Shown piece by piece: positions 1 through 8,013 of a stretch of 34,962 nt of DNA; within the stretch, counting starts at the first letter, position 1; each line of letters opens with the position of its first letter. The notes under the pieces were generated by a model. It was not told the DNA's origin, made no database searches, and saw nothing but the letters and a program-made list of their open reading frames with translations. Source of the stretch: Betaproteobacteria bacterium (lineage in GTDB: Bacteria; Pseudomonadota; Gammaproteobacteria; Burkholderiales; SG8-39); NCBI GenBank assembly GCA_005881595.1, contig VBBY01000013.1, positions 1 through 34,962 on the forward strand, written 5' to 3'. The translations under genes were made by a program, and so were the position numbers.

Positions 1-548
1 CCGTACTCGATGCCGTTGTGGATCATCTTGGCGTAGTGGCCGGCGCCGCTCGGGCCGCAATGCAGCCAGCCCAGGTCTGGATCGGCCGACAGGATCTTCG
101 CGAACGGCGCGAAGATCTCGATCGACTTCGGCGTGCCGCCGAGCATCAGGCAATAGCCGTGCTCGAGGCCGTGCACGCCGCCCGAGACGCCGGCGTCGAC
201 ATAGCGCAGCCCCTGCCGGGACAGTGCGAGCGCGCGGCGCTTGGAGTCGCGGTAATAGCTGTTGCCGCCATCGACCAGGGTGTCGCCGGCAGAAAGCAGC
301 GGCAGCAGATCGCGGAGCGTGTCCTCGACCGCGCCGCCTGCCGGCAGCATCAGAATCACTACCCGCTCTCCGCTCAGGCGCGTGCAAAGCGCCGCCAGAT
401 TCTCGGCGCAGACGACGTTGGGCTCTGCGCCGACCGAGCCGCGCGCGGCATCGGCCTGGTCGTAGCAGATGACATGCACGCCCGCTCGCGCCAGCCGCCG
501 CGCCATGCCGGCGCCCATTCTGCCCAGACCGACGATACCGATTTCCAT
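1..548 (-). CDS. gnd: 6-phosphogluconate dehydrogenase, decarboxylating (partial, C-terminus outside window)
   Basis: Oxidative decarboxylation of 6-phosphogluconate to ribulose 5-phosphate. The visible 182 codons start MEIGIVGLGRMG, a Rossmann dinucleotide-binding motif. They continue with DGGNSYYRDS, a VSGGVHGLEHGYCLMLGG stretch that binds substrate, and GHYAKMIHNGIEY, which holds the family's catalytic Lys and Asn. The exact GHYAKMIHNGIEY wording is typical of the short (about 300 aa) NAD-preferring GntZ/YqeC type rather than the 470-aa NADP enzyme; that assignment is family knowledge. The ATG at 548 has an AGGAG Shine-Dalgarno about 8 nt upstream and lies 33 nt after the miaA stop on the same strand, so it could be the last gene of the mutL-SDR-miaA unit. 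The frame is open to the window edge. Confidence 0.93.
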   Translation of the reverse strand, partial: MEIGIVGLGRMGAGMARRLARAGVHVICYDQADAARGSVGAEPNVVCAENLAALCTRLSGERVVILMLPAGGAVEDTLRDLLPLLSAGDTLVDGGNSYYRDSKRRALALSRQGLRYVDAGVSGGVHGLEHGYCLMLGGTPKSIEIFAPFAKILSADPDLGWLHCGPSGAGHYAKMIHNGIEY

Positions 549-581
549 GTGCGCGCTCCTGAACGAGAGCCCGCATTCTAG

Positions 582-1505
582 CTAGCGGACTTCGTGAAGG
601 AGCAGCTCGAGAGCTACCGGCGCATCCTGCGGGCCGCCGGCATCCAGCCGGAGTAGATCGGGGAGGCTGCGCAGCCAGGTGAGCTGGCGCTTGGCGAGCT
701 GGCGCGTGGCGGCGATGGCGCGCTCGCGCATGCCGAGTTCACTGATCTCATTTTCCAGGTATTGCCATACCTGGCGATAGCCTACCGCCCGCATGCTCGG
801 TAGGGCTGGCGTGAGGCGATAGCGACCGCGCAGCCGCTTCACTTCGTCCACCAGGCCGGCGTGCAGCATGGCGTCGAAGCGCCGGGCGATGCGTTCGTGC
901 AACGCTTCGCGCTCCGGCAAAAGCGCAAATCCCTTCAGCTGAAAAGGCAAGTCCGGCTGCGCGGCGCCTTGCAGCGCCGACAGCGGCTTGCGGGTGAGCC
1001 GCCATACTTCGAGCGCTCGCTGGATGCGCTGGGCGTCGTTCGGAGAGATGCGGTGCGCGGCGCGTGGATCGACCTTCTCCAGCTCGGCGTGCAGCGCCGG
1101 CCAGCCGCGCAGCCTCGCTTCTGCATCGATCTCGGCGCGGATCGCCGCATCGGCCTGCGGCAGGCTGTCCAGGCCCGCAATCAACGCGCGATAGTAAAGC
1201 ATCGTTCCGCCGACCAGCAGGGGAATTCTCCTTCTTTGAAAGATCTCCATGACCGCGCCGATTGCATCGCTGCGCCAGCGGCCCGTGGAGTAGCCGTGGT
1301 CTGGATCGACGATGTCGATCAGGTGATGCGGCACGGCTGCGCGTTCGGCGATCGACGGCTTGGCGGTGCCGATATCCATGCCGCGGTACACCAGCGCCGA
1401 ATCGACCGACACGATCTCGATCGGCCGCCGCGCCGCGAGCTCCAGGGCGAGCTTCGACTTGCCGCTCGCGGTAGGCCCGAGGAGCGCGTACGCCCTGCGC
1501 GTCAC
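582..1505 (-). CDS. miaA: tRNA dimethylallyltransferase
   Basis: Transfers dimethylallyl from DMAPP to A37 of tRNAs reading UNN codons, the first step of i6A/ms2i6A formation. The protein is 307 aa (E. coli 316). It has the P-loop [10 protein letters not shown] at residues 8-17, [31 protein letters not shown], and the [12 protein letters not shown] helix that contacts tRNA. The longer open frame runs back into the SDR gene, so the start is set at the GTG at 1505, three bases after the SDR stop; translation from there gives the canonical [12 protein letters not shown]. It is probably translationally coupled to the SDR gene, and mutL-miaA proximity is classic in proteobacteria. Confidence 0.96.
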   Translation of the reverse strand: MTRRAYALLGPTASGKSKLALELAARRPIEIVSVDSALVYRGMDIGTAKPSIAERAAVPHHLIDIVDPDHGYSTGRWRSDAIGAVMEIFQRRRIPLLVGGTMLYYRALIAGLDSLPQADAAIRAEIDAEARLRGWPALHAELEKVDPRAAHRISPNDAQRIQRALEVWRLTRKPLSALQGAAQPDLPFQLKGFALLPEREALHERIARRFDAMLHAGLVDEVKRLRGRYRLTPALPSMRAVGYRQVWQYLENEISELGMRERAIAATRQLAKRQLTWLRSLPDLLRLDAGGPQDAPVALELLLHEVR

Positions 1506-1507
1506 GG

Positions 1508-2239
1508 CTAGCGGCCGCCGGTGACGTCGATGAAGCTGCCGGTAGTGTAGGAGGCCTCGTCGGACAGCAGCCAAAGAATCGCGCGCGCAACTTCCTCGGG
1601 CTGGCCGCCGCGTTTCAGGGGCGCCGACTCGGCGATGCGCGCCACCCGGCCGGGATCGCCGCTCTGGGCGTGGATCCCGGTATGGATTACGCCCGGCCGC
1701 ACCGCGTTGACGCGGATGCCGTCGGCGGCGACCTCCTTGGCCAATCCCACGGTAAACGTGTCGATAGCGCCCTTCGACGCCGCGTAATCCACATAGTCTC
1801 CCGGCGAGCCCAGGCGCGCCGCCGCGGAGGACAGGTTGACGATGGCTCCGCCCTGGCCGCCGTGCCGCTTCGACATGCGCTTCACCGCTTCGCGCGCGCA
1901 CAGGAAGCTGCCGATCACGTTGACCGCGAACATGCGCTGCAGCCTTTCCACCGACATGTCTTCGACGCGCGAGCGCAGATCGACCACGCCGGCGTTGTTG
2001 ACCAGCGCCGTTATGCGCCCTAGAGAGCGCTCCGTCTCGTTGAACAGGCGAATGACGTCGTCTTCGTGCGAGACATCGGCAGCCACGGCGATGCCGCCGA
2101 TTTCTTTGGCGAGCTTCTCCGCTGCCGGACGGTCGCTGCGATAGTTCACGCACACCGCGTAGCCGCGCTGCGCACCAAGGCGCGCGGTGGCCGCGCCAAT
2201 GCCGCGACTGCCGCCCGTGACGATCATGACGCCCGCCAC
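1508..2239 (-). CDS. SDR family oxidoreductase (YgfF-like)
   Basis: Classical short-chain dehydrogenase/reductase of 243 aa, cytosolic and NAD(P)-dependent. The cofactor motif TGGSRGIG is at residues 8-15, NNAG at 81-84, the catalytic Ser in NLSS near 137-138, and YAASK (catalytic Tyr152 and Lys156) at 152-156. The C-terminal [12 protein letters not shown] is typical of the glucose-1-dehydrogenase/YgfF-like subgroup. The substrate cannot be read from sequence. The GTG at 2239 is one base past the mutL stop; an internal ATG at 2227, preceded by a GGTGGCGG purine run, is an alternative start giving [11 protein letters not shown]. It sits between mutL and miaA, which are often adjacent, so it may be an insertion into that unit. 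Confidence 0.9.
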   Translation of the reverse strand: MAGVMIVTGGSRGIGAATARLGAQRGYAVCVNYRSDRPAAEKLAKEIGGIAVAADVSHEDDVIRLFNETERSLGRITALVNNAGVVDLRSRVEDMSVERLQRMFAVNVIGSFLCAREAVKRMSKRHGGQGGAIVNLSSAAARLGSPGDYVDYAASKGAIDTFTVGLAKEVAADGIRVNAVRPGVIHTGIHAQSGDPGRVARIAESAPLKRGGQPEEVARAILWLLSDEASYTTGSFIDVTGGR

Positions 2240-2240
2240 C

Positions 2241-3935
2241 TCAGCGCCCCCGCAGGAACAGCTTGTCGAGATCGGCTAGGGTCAGCTGGTACCAGGTCGG
2301 GCGGCCGTGGTTGCAGGTGCCCGAGCGCTCGGTTTCCTCCATGTCGCGCAGCAGCGCGTTCATTTCGGCGATCGACAGCAGCCGGTTGGCGCGCACCGCG
2401 GCATGGCAGGCCATGGTGGCGAGGAGCTCGTTCTGGCGCTTGAACAGTACTTGCTCGGCGCCGAATTCCTTCAGCTCCTGCAGCACGCCGCGCGCCAGGC
2501 CGACGACATCGCCACCGGCAAGCAGCACCGGCGCGGCGCGCACCGCCAGCTCGTTCGGTCCGGCCGCGCTCATCTCCAGGCCGAGACGCTCGAGCGCCTC
2601 GCGGTTCTCCTCGGCGGTTGCGACTTCGAGCGCTTCGGCGCGGAACAGCGCCGGCACCAGCAGGCTCTGGCGCTCGACGCGGCCGGCATCGAGATTGCTC
2701 TTCAGCCTCTCCATCACGATGCGCTCGTGCGCCGCATGCATGTCGACGAGCACCAGGCCGGCTTCGTTCTGCGCCAGGATGTAGACGCCATGAAGCTGCG
2801 CGAGCGCATAGCCGAGCGGCGGGGCGTTCTGCGCCGTCGGCAGGGGAACTGCCGAGCCCATGAACGCCTGATACGCAGCCGCCGGCTGAGCCAGGCCGAA
2901 AGAGGACTGAACCCCATGCGTCTGTGACAGCGCGGCATAAGCGACGGGCGCTTCGGCGGCGCTCGGCGATAGCGCGCGTCGCACGGCATGCAGCACGAAC
3001 TGGTGAATGCTGCGCGAGTCGCGGAAGCGCACTTCGGTCTTCGCCGGATGCACGTTGACGTCGACGCTGCGTGGATCGATCTCGAGGAACAGCAGGTAAC
3101 CGGGCTGGCGCTCGCCGTGCAGCATCTCCGCATAGGCTTCGCGTGCGGCGTGCGCCAGCACCCGGTCGCGCACGCAGCGGCCGTTGACGAAGAAGTACTG
3201 CACCTCGGCCCGCGCCTGCGGCGATCCTGCGTACCCGAATACACGCGCCGTTCCAGCCTGCGCCTCGACCGGCAGCGAGGCGTCGATGAATTCGCTGCCC
3301 AGGAGCCCAGCTACGCGCTCCTTCAGGGGCTGACTGCGCAAATGGCGGCTGGCGCGGCCATTGTGCTTGAGCGTAAACGCGATCTCGGGGCGCGCCAGCG
3401 CGATGCGCCGGAAGAGCTCGTCGCAGTGGCCGAACTCGGTGGCTTCGCTGCGCAGGAACTTGCGGCGCGCCGGCGTGTTGAAGTACAGGTCGGCGACCGT
3501 CACCGTGGTGCCCGGCGCGCGTGCCGCGGGTTCGACTTCCCCGATGTGCGGGCCCTCGGCGCGGATCGCCGCGCCATGCGGCGCCTCCCGCGTGCAGGCG
3601 GTAATCGAGACTCGCGAGACCGAGGCGATCGAAGCGAGCGCCTCGCCGCGAAATCCCATGCTGCGGACGCCTGCGAGGTCCTCGAGGCTGCTGATCTTGC
3701 TCGTGGCGTGGCGCGCGAGCGCAAGCGGCAGGTCGTCGCGCGCGATGCCGGCGCCGTCGTCCTCGACCTGGATGCGCTTTGCGCCCCCCTCGTCGAGCGT
3801 CACGGTGATGCTGCGCGCGTCCGCGTCGAGGCTGTTCTCGAGCAGCTCCTTGAGCACCGACGCGGGCCGCTCGACCACCTCGCCGGCGGCGATCTGGCTG
3901 ACCAGGAGATCGGGCAGGACGCGAATCGCTGGCAC
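2241..3935 (-). CDS. mutL: DNA mismatch repair protein MutL
   Basis: Couples MutS mismatch recognition to strand incision. The protein is 564 aa from a GTG at 3935, where translation becomes PAIRVLPDLLVSQIAAGEV; frame upstream of this has no family similarity. The N-terminal GHKL ATPase shows QIAAGEVVERPAS (14-26), KELLENSLDA with the catalytic Glu near 30 and Asn34, DDGAGI (59-64) and GFRGEAL (94-100). After a linker (about 325-375) comes the dimerisation/nuclease domain with DMHAAHERIVME (398-409), matching DQHA(X)2E(X)4E apart from Q to M, plus ATMACHAAVRAN and CNHGRP (541-546). These are metal-site motifs of latent MutL endonucleases, so this MutL probably nicks DNA itself, as expected in lineages without MutH/Dam. 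Confidence 0.96.
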   Translation of the reverse strand: MPAIRVLPDLLVSQIAAGEVVERPASVLKELLENSLDADARSITVTLDEGGAKRIQVEDDGAGIARDDLPLALARHATSKISSLEDLAGVRSMGFRGEALASIASVSRVSITACTREAPHGAAIRAEGPHIGEVEPAARAPGTTVTVADLYFNTPARRKFLRSEATEFGHCDELFRRIALARPEIAFTLKHNGRASRHLRSQPLKERVAGLLGSEFIDASLPVEAQAGTARVFGYAGSPQARAEVQYFFVNGRCVRDRVLAHAAREAYAEMLHGERQPGYLLFLEIDPRSVDVNVHPAKTEVRFRDSRSIHQFVLHAVRRALSPSAAEAPVAYAALSQTHGVQSSFGLAQPAAAYQAFMGSAVPLPTAQNAPPLGYALAQLHGVYILAQNEAGLVLVDMHAAHERIVMERLKSNLDAGRVERQSLLVPALFRAEALEVATAEENREALERLGLEMSAAGPNELAVRAAPVLLAGGDVVGLARGVLQELKEFGAEQVLFKRQNELLATMACHAAVRANRLLSIAEMNALLRDMEETERSGTCNHGRPTWYQLTLADLDKLFLRGR

Positions 3936-3959
3936 GCAAAGAGTATATAGAATCGGGGC
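3936..3959. promoter_or_regulatory. Divergent mutL/dedA promoter region with back-to-back -10 elements
   Basis: Only 24 bp separate two GTG starts. Minus strand: TATACT (3947-3942) then 6 nt to the mutL GTG. Plus strand: TAGAAT (3948-3953) then 6 nt to the dedA GTG. Each hexamer matches TATAAT at 5 of 6 positions and they abut. No convincing -35 or Shine-Dalgarno is present for either gene. Transcription would begin at or next to each GTG, so both mRNAs may be leaderless. This is inferred from sequence only. Confidence 0.5.
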
Positions 3960-4610
3960 GTGGAACTCGTCGCCCAGCTGTGGGACTTCGTCGTCCATCT
4001 CGATGCGCATCTCGCCGCGTTCGTCGCGCAGCACGGCGCCTGGGTGTACTGGCTGCTGTTTCTGATCGTGTTTTGCGAAACCGGGCTGGTGGTGACGCCC
4101 TTTCTTCCCGGCGATTCGCTGCTGTTCGTGACCGGCACGCTCGCCGCCGCGGGCGGCATGGACATTTACGCGGTCAGCGGCACGCTGGTCGCCGCGGCCC
4201 TGTGCGGCGACAACGTCAACTACTGGATCGGACGCTGGGTTGGCCCCAGGGTTTTTCATTACCAGGAATCACCCTGGTTCAACCCGCGCCACCTGCAGCG
4301 AACGCACGCGTTTTATGAACGGCACGGCGGCAAGACCATCATCATCGCGAGGTTCGTGCCGATCGTGCGGACGTACGTGCCGTTCGTCGGCGGCCTGGGG
4401 AAGATGAACTACCTGCGCTTTCTCGCCTTCAGCGTGGCCGGTGCGCTGCTGTGGGTCGTCTCGCTCTGCGCGGCGGGCTACTTCTTCGGCAACATCCCGG
4501 CAGTGAAAAGCAATCTCACGCTGGTGATCATCGGCATCGTGCTGCTTTCCATCTCGCCCGGGCTCATCGCCTGGGCGAGGGGCCGCTCAATTCAGCGCCA
4601 GGGGGGATGA
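3960..4610 (+). CDS. DedA family membrane protein
   Basis: Polytopic inner-membrane protein of 216 aa in the DedA/VTT superfamily, whose members are implicated in undecaprenyl-phosphate or phospholipid translocation and envelope homeostasis. Visible motifs are the N-terminal re-entrant segment CETGLVVTPFLPGDSLLF, GDNVNYWIGRWVG, and the conserved IIIARFVPIVRTYVPFVGG carrying the paired family arginines. Two further membrane spans follow (AFSVAGALLWVVSLCAAGYFFG and a C-terminal hydrophobic helix). The start is a GTG at 3960, 24 bp from the mutL start in the opposite direction. The last 24 nt overlap the 3' end of amiC on the other strand. It sits on the opposite strand inside the otherwise collinear tsaE-amiC-mutL-miaA set. 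Confidence 0.93.
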   Translation: MELVAQLWDFVVHLDAHLAAFVAQHGAWVYWLLFLIVFCETGLVVTPFLPGDSLLFVTGTLAAAGGMDIYAVSGTLVAAALCGDNVNYWIGRWVGPRVFHYQESPWFNPRHLQRTHAFYERHGGKTIIIARFVPIVRTYVPFVGGLGKMNYLRFLAFSVAGALLWVVSLCAAGYFFGNIPAVKSNLTLVIIGIVLLSISPGLIAWARGRSIQRQGG

Positions 4611-5666
4611 CGGCCGCGGCGGGTGCTTGACGACGTAATCGCGGATTCCGTCGAGAAGCGCCCGCGCCAGCCTGTTCTGGTAGCTGGCCTGCTCGACGCG
4701 CGGCCTGTGGAGGTTGTTGACTGCGCCGAGCCGCCGCAATACCAGATCGCCCAGCCGCAGGCTGTGATCGATCGTGGCGGTCTGCGCGAGGTCCAGCAAG
4801 GTCCTCTTCAGGTACACGTCCTTCACGTCGAGGTTGACTCCGCCGACGAGGTCCGCCTCGTTTTCCTTCTTGGCCAGCCAGCTCGCCGCCTCCGAGGTGG
4901 CGCGCCGCTCCGACAGCGCGAACACCGACGAGCCGCGCGCATGCGCGCGGATGAACGCGTCGGCGTGAATGGAAACGAACAGGTCCGCCTTGACCTTGCG
5001 CGCTTTGTCGACGCGGACATGCAGTGGCAGGTAGTAATCGCCGTCGCGAGTAAGGAGCGCGCGCATGTTGGGCTCGGCGTCGACCAGCGCCTTCAGCCGG
5101 CGCGCGATCGTCAGGGTGATGTTCTTCTCCCGCGAGCCGTGACGCCCGGTGGCACCCGGGTCCTCGCCGCCGTGGCCGGCATCGATGACGATGATCGCCA
5201 GGCGCGCCACCCTGGGCGCTTTCGACTTGTCGAGCGCTTTCGGCTTTTCCGATTCCTCGATCAGGGCGGCGAGCGGATCGAACGGCACCACCGGATAAAG
5301 GTCGAGCACCAGGCGGTGGCCGTACTCGGCGATCGGCTTGAGCGTAAACACCTGCGGCTTCACCTCGGCCTTGAGATCGAGCACCAGGCGCACGACGCCC
5401 GGGCGGTTGTGCGCGACGCGCAGGCCCTGGACATAAGGATCGTCCGCCGCGACTTTGGTGTTCAGCTCGAGGAGCGCGGGCGACAACTCGGCGAGCTCCA
5501 GGTCGAGCACCAGGCGCTCGGGGTCCTTGACGCCGAACAGCGTGAACTTGATCTCGTCCCTGGATTCGAGGGTCAGGCGCGTGTAGTCGCGCGCCGGCCA
5601 GATGCGGCTGGAGAGCACCTGTGCTTCGGCGCTCGCTATGCACGAGACAAGAAGGACAACAGCCAA
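4587..5666 (-). CDS. amiC: N-acetylmuramoyl-L-alanine amidase, AmiC-like, missing its catalytic-Glu segment
   Basis: Periplasmic zinc amidase that cleaves septal peptidoglycan at division. A short signal peptide (AVVLLVSCIASAEA) is followed by an AMIN domain (RIWPARDYTRLTLES, PERLVLDLE) and an Amidase_3 domain with zinc ligands H165 (IDAGHGGEDPGATG), E180 (SREKNI) and H234 (VSIHADAF). At VEQA (324-327) the protein jumps directly to SYQNRLARALLDGIRDYV. Homologues such as E. coli AmiC have about 30-35 residues here, including the LVETAFISN motif with the catalytic Glu, so the product is probably inactive unless this is an assembly error. The start is uncertain: the frame is open to an ATG at 5837 deep inside tsaE; TTG 5666 (31-nt overlap with tsaE) is the best fit to a signal peptide. 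Confidence 0.85.
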   Translation of the reverse strand: MAVVLLVSCIASAEAQVLSSRIWPARDYTRLTLESRDEIKFTLFGVKDPERLVLDLELAELSPALLELNTKVAADDPYVQGLRVAHNRPGVVRLVLDLKAEVKPQVFTLKPIAEYGHRLVLDLYPVVPFDPLAALIEESEKPKALDKSKAPRVARLAIIVIDAGHGGEDPGATGRHGSREKNITLTIARRLKALVDAEPNMRALLTRDGDYYLPLHVRVDKARKVKADLFVSIHADAFIRAHARGSSVFALSERRATSEAASWLAKKENEADLVGGVNLDVKDVYLKRTLLDLAQTATIDHSLRLGDLVLRRLGAVNNLHRPRVEQASYQNRLARALLDGIRDYVVKHPPRPSSPLALN

Positions 5667-6097
5667 AGCTCGCCAGTGCGCGAGTGCGAATGCAATATCG
5701 CCCGGCGCCCTTCGCCGGCAAATTCCAGGGCCAGATCGAGATCCGGCGGGGCGAGCAGGGTCCCGGCCCGCTCCGGCCATTCGACCAGGCAGACCGAGTC
5801 GGCGTTGAAGTATTCGCGAAAGCCCGAGCTCAACCATTCAGTCCTATCTTTGAATCGATAGAAATCAAAGTGATACAAGTTTAAGCTCGAAATGCTATAA
5901 GGTTCAACCAGCGTATAGCTGGGACTCTTGACCCGGCCCGTAAACCCGAGCCCGCGCAGCAGCCCCCGGACCACCGTCGTCTTACCCGTGCCAAGCTCGC
6001 CACGCAGGTGCAGGACGCGCCCCGCCGCAACACCGCCGGCCAGCGCCTCGCCGACGCGTAGCGTGGCTGCCGCGTCCGGCAAACTAATATCAGGCAT
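5636..6097 (-). CDS. tsaE: tRNA threonylcarbamoyladenosine biosynthesis ATPase TsaE
   Basis: Cytosolic P-loop ATPase needed, with TsaB and TsaD, for the t6A37 modification of ANN-decoding tRNAs. The protein is 153 aa. The Walker A motif GELGTGKTT is at 33-41, followed by the family signature SPSYTLVEPY, YHFDFYRF and LVEWPER (catalytic Glu-Trp region). Length and motif order are standard for the family. The 3' end overlaps amiC, with which it usually forms an operon. The ATG at 6097-6095 shares two bases with the queG ATG on the other strand (CATG), so expression of the two must start from promoters inside the opposing genes or immediately at the starts. Confidence 0.94.
   Translation of the reverse strand: MPDISLPDAAATLRVGEALAGGVAAGRVLHLRGELGTGKTTVVRGLLRGLGFTGRVKSPSYTLVEPYSISSLNLYHFDFYRFKDRTEWLSSGFREYFNADSVCLVEWPERAGTLLAPPDLDLALEFAGEGRRAILHSHSRTGELWLLSFLSRA
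6085..6090 (+). promoter_or_regulatory. Possible -10 for queG (TAATAT)
   Basis: TAATAT lies 5 nt before the queG ATG and matches the key A2 and T6 positions of the -10 consensus. It lies inside the tsaE 5' coding region. The same arrangement (TAATAT, 5 nt ending GGC, ATG, shared CATG) recurs at 16397-16410. There is no -35 or Shine-Dalgarno at normal distance. Confidence 0.35.
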
Positions 6098-7148
6098 GGA
6101 CTACACCGCACTCGCGCCGCGCATCAAGACCTGGGGACTCGAACTGGGGTTCCAGGCGGTTGGCATCGGCGATGCCGACCTGTCGGCGGCGGAGCCGCGG
6201 CTGCTCGAATGGCTGAAGGAGGGCTGGCATGGCGAAATGGAGTATATGGCGCGCCATGGGGCGCTCCGCGCGCGGCCGGCCGAGCTCAAGCCGGGAACGT
6301 TGCGCGTAATTTCCTGCCGCATGGACTACGCCGCTGCCCTGGAAAATGAAGAGGTTTCGCTCAGAGACGGCACTCGTGCCTATGTCGCCAAATACGCGCG
6401 CGGGCGCGACTACCACAAGCTGATGCGCAATCGTCTGCAGGCGCTGTGCGAGCGCATCGAGCAGGCGATCGGTCCGTTCGGCTACCGCGTGTTCTCCGAT
6501 TCCGCACCGGTGATGGAAGTGGAACTCGCCGCGCGAACCGGGATCGGCTGGCGCGGCAAGCATACGCTGCTGCTCAGCCGCGATGCCGGGTCGTGGTTTT
6601 TCCTGGGCGAGGTCTACACCGATCTGGCCTTACCCCTCGATTCTCCGGCGCAGGAACACTGCGGGTCCTGTCAAAAATGCATCGACGTATGCCCCACCCA
6701 GGCCATCCGCGCTCCGTACCAGCTCGACGCGCGGCGCTGCATCTCGTACTTGACCATCGAGCACAAGAGCGCGATTCCCGAGGAGCTGCGTGCGCTGATC
6801 GGCAACCGGGTCTACGGCTGCGACGATTGCCAGGCGGTCTGCCCATGGAACCGGTTCGCGCGGATTTCCGGGGAAAAGGATTTTGCGGTGAGGAACGGGC
6901 TCGACCGGGCCACCCTGGTCGAGCTGTTCGCCTGGAGCGAGGCCGAATTCGACGAGCGCATGCGCGGCTCGGCGATTCGCCGCATCGGCTACGAGCGCTG
7001 GCTGCGCAATCTGGCGGTGGGCCTGGGCAACGCTCCGAGCTCGCCTGAAGTCATCGCCGCCTTGCGCTCCAGGCTCGATCACCGCTCGGCGCTCGTTCGG
7101 GAACACGTGCAATGGGCTCTTTCCAGGCATGGGCGGCTGGCGGCCTGA
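6096..7148 (+). CDS. queG: Epoxyqueuosine reductase
   Basis: Last step of queuosine synthesis: cobalamin- and Fe-S-dependent reduction of epoxyqueuosine to queuosine in tRNA. The protein is 350 aa. The N-terminal domain includes the active-site region YRVFSDSAPVMEVELAARTGIGWRGKHT. Two 4Fe-4S clusters are indicated by C189, C192, C195, C199 (CGSCQKCIDVCP) and by C215 with C242, C245, C249 (GCDDCQAVCP). A C-terminal HEAT-like region ends at residue 350. The open frame extends upstream to 5928, but family alignment (DYTALAPRIKTWGLELGFQAVGIGDADL) sets the start at 6096. The 3' end overlaps the alpha/beta hydrolase start by 20 nt, suggesting coupled expression. Confidence 0.96.
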   Translation: MDYTALAPRIKTWGLELGFQAVGIGDADLSAAEPRLLEWLKEGWHGEMEYMARHGALRARPAELKPGTLRVISCRMDYAAALENEEVSLRDGTRAYVAKYARGRDYHKLMRNRLQALCERIEQAIGPFGYRVFSDSAPVMEVELAARTGIGWRGKHTLLLSRDAGSWFFLGEVYTDLALPLDSPAQEHCGSCQKCIDVCPTQAIRAPYQLDARRCISYLTIEHKSAIPEELRALIGNRVYGCDDCQAVCPWNRFARISGEKDFAVRNGLDRATLVELFAWSEAEFDERMRGSAIRRIGYERWLRNLAVGLGNAPSSPEVIAALRSRLDHRSALVREHVQWALSRHGRLAA

Positions 7149-8013
7149 CACGCTGCTCGGCGGGTTCGAGGCGCTCGAGCTGCAGTTTCCGGACGATTAC
7201 GACGGGCCGGTCGTCGCGACCCTCGTGCGCCTGCCCGCGGGCGAGTCGCCCCGCGGCGCGGCGCTTTACCTCCACGGCTATGCCGACTATTTCTTCCAGC
7301 GCCACATGGCCGAGCGCTTCGCCGCGGAAGGCTTCGCTTTTTTCGCGCTCGACCTGCGCAAGTATGGCCGTTCGCTGCGGCCGCACCAGCACCCGAATTT
7401 CTGCAAGAACGTCGCCGAGTATTACGCCGACATCACGGCGGCCATCGACATGATCGGCGCGCCGGTACTGCTCGCCGGCCATTCGACCGGGGGGCTGATG
7501 GGCTCGCTCTATGCGCACGAGGGCGCGCGGCGCGACGAGGTGAAGGCGCTCTGGCTGAACAGCCCTTTCTTCGACTGGCCGGTGCCCGATTGGCGGCGCG
7601 TGCAGCTTCGCCTGGCCGCGGCGCTCGGGCGGTTTTTCCCCTTCATCAACGATCCGGACTATTTCGACCCGGCTTACACGCTCAGCCTGCTTGCCGACTG
7701 GGAATTCGATGCGCGGCTGAAGCCCGCCAAGGGCTTTCCGCTGTACTACGGCTGGCTCGGCGCGATCAGCGACGCGCACGCCAAGGTACACAGCGGCCTG
7801 GCTATCGCCTGCCCGGTGCTGTCGATGCACTCGGACGAGGCCGATATCGTGCTCGACTGGCGGCACATCGCGCGCTGGTCGCGCAGCCTCGGGCCCGACG
7901 TGCGCGTGCTCGCCTTTCCGGGCGCGCCGCACGATCTGATCCTCGCCCGCAGCGCGATCCGCGAGGAAATATTCAGCCAGCTTTTCGCGTGGGCGGAACG
8001 AGCCGTAGCGTGA
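7129..8013 (+). CDS. Alpha/beta hydrolase (serine hydrolase, Hydrolase_4/S33-like)
   Basis: Cytosolic alpha/beta-hydrolase fold protein of 294 aa with no signal peptide. It has the oxyanion-hole region LYLHGYADYFFQ, the nucleophile elbow GHSTGG (Ser119), an acid in HSDEADIVLD (D236 or D239) and the base in FPGAPHDLIL (His268). The layout resembles monoacylglycerol-lipase/lysophospholipase-like enzymes; the real substrate is unknown. Its ATG lies within the last codons of queG, so the two are probably co-transcribed. The 3' end overlaps the DUF2784 gene on the opposite strand by 41 nt. Confidence 0.9.
   Translation: MGGWRPDTLLGGFEALELQFPDDYDGPVVATLVRLPAGESPRGAALYLHGYADYFFQRHMAERFAAEGFAFFALDLRKYGRSLRPHQHPNFCKNVAEYYADITAAIDMIGAPVLLAGHSTGGLMGSLYAHEGARRDEVKALWLNSPFFDWPVPDWRRVQLRLAAALGRFFPFINDPDYFDPAYTLSLLADWEFDARLKPAKGFPLYYGWLGAISDAHAKVHSGLAIACPVLSMHSDEADIVLDWRHIARWSRSLGPDVRVLAFPGAPHDLILARSAIREEIFSQLFAWAERAVA

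Noticed and set aside
2224-3939. A 571-codon minus-strand frame over mutL
   Set aside because: It is an out-of-register shadow rich in Arg, Ala and Gly; mutL motifs are in the other frame.
4623-5861. A 412-codon plus-strand frame opposite amiC
   Set aside because: It is complementary to a recognised amidase and has no family features.
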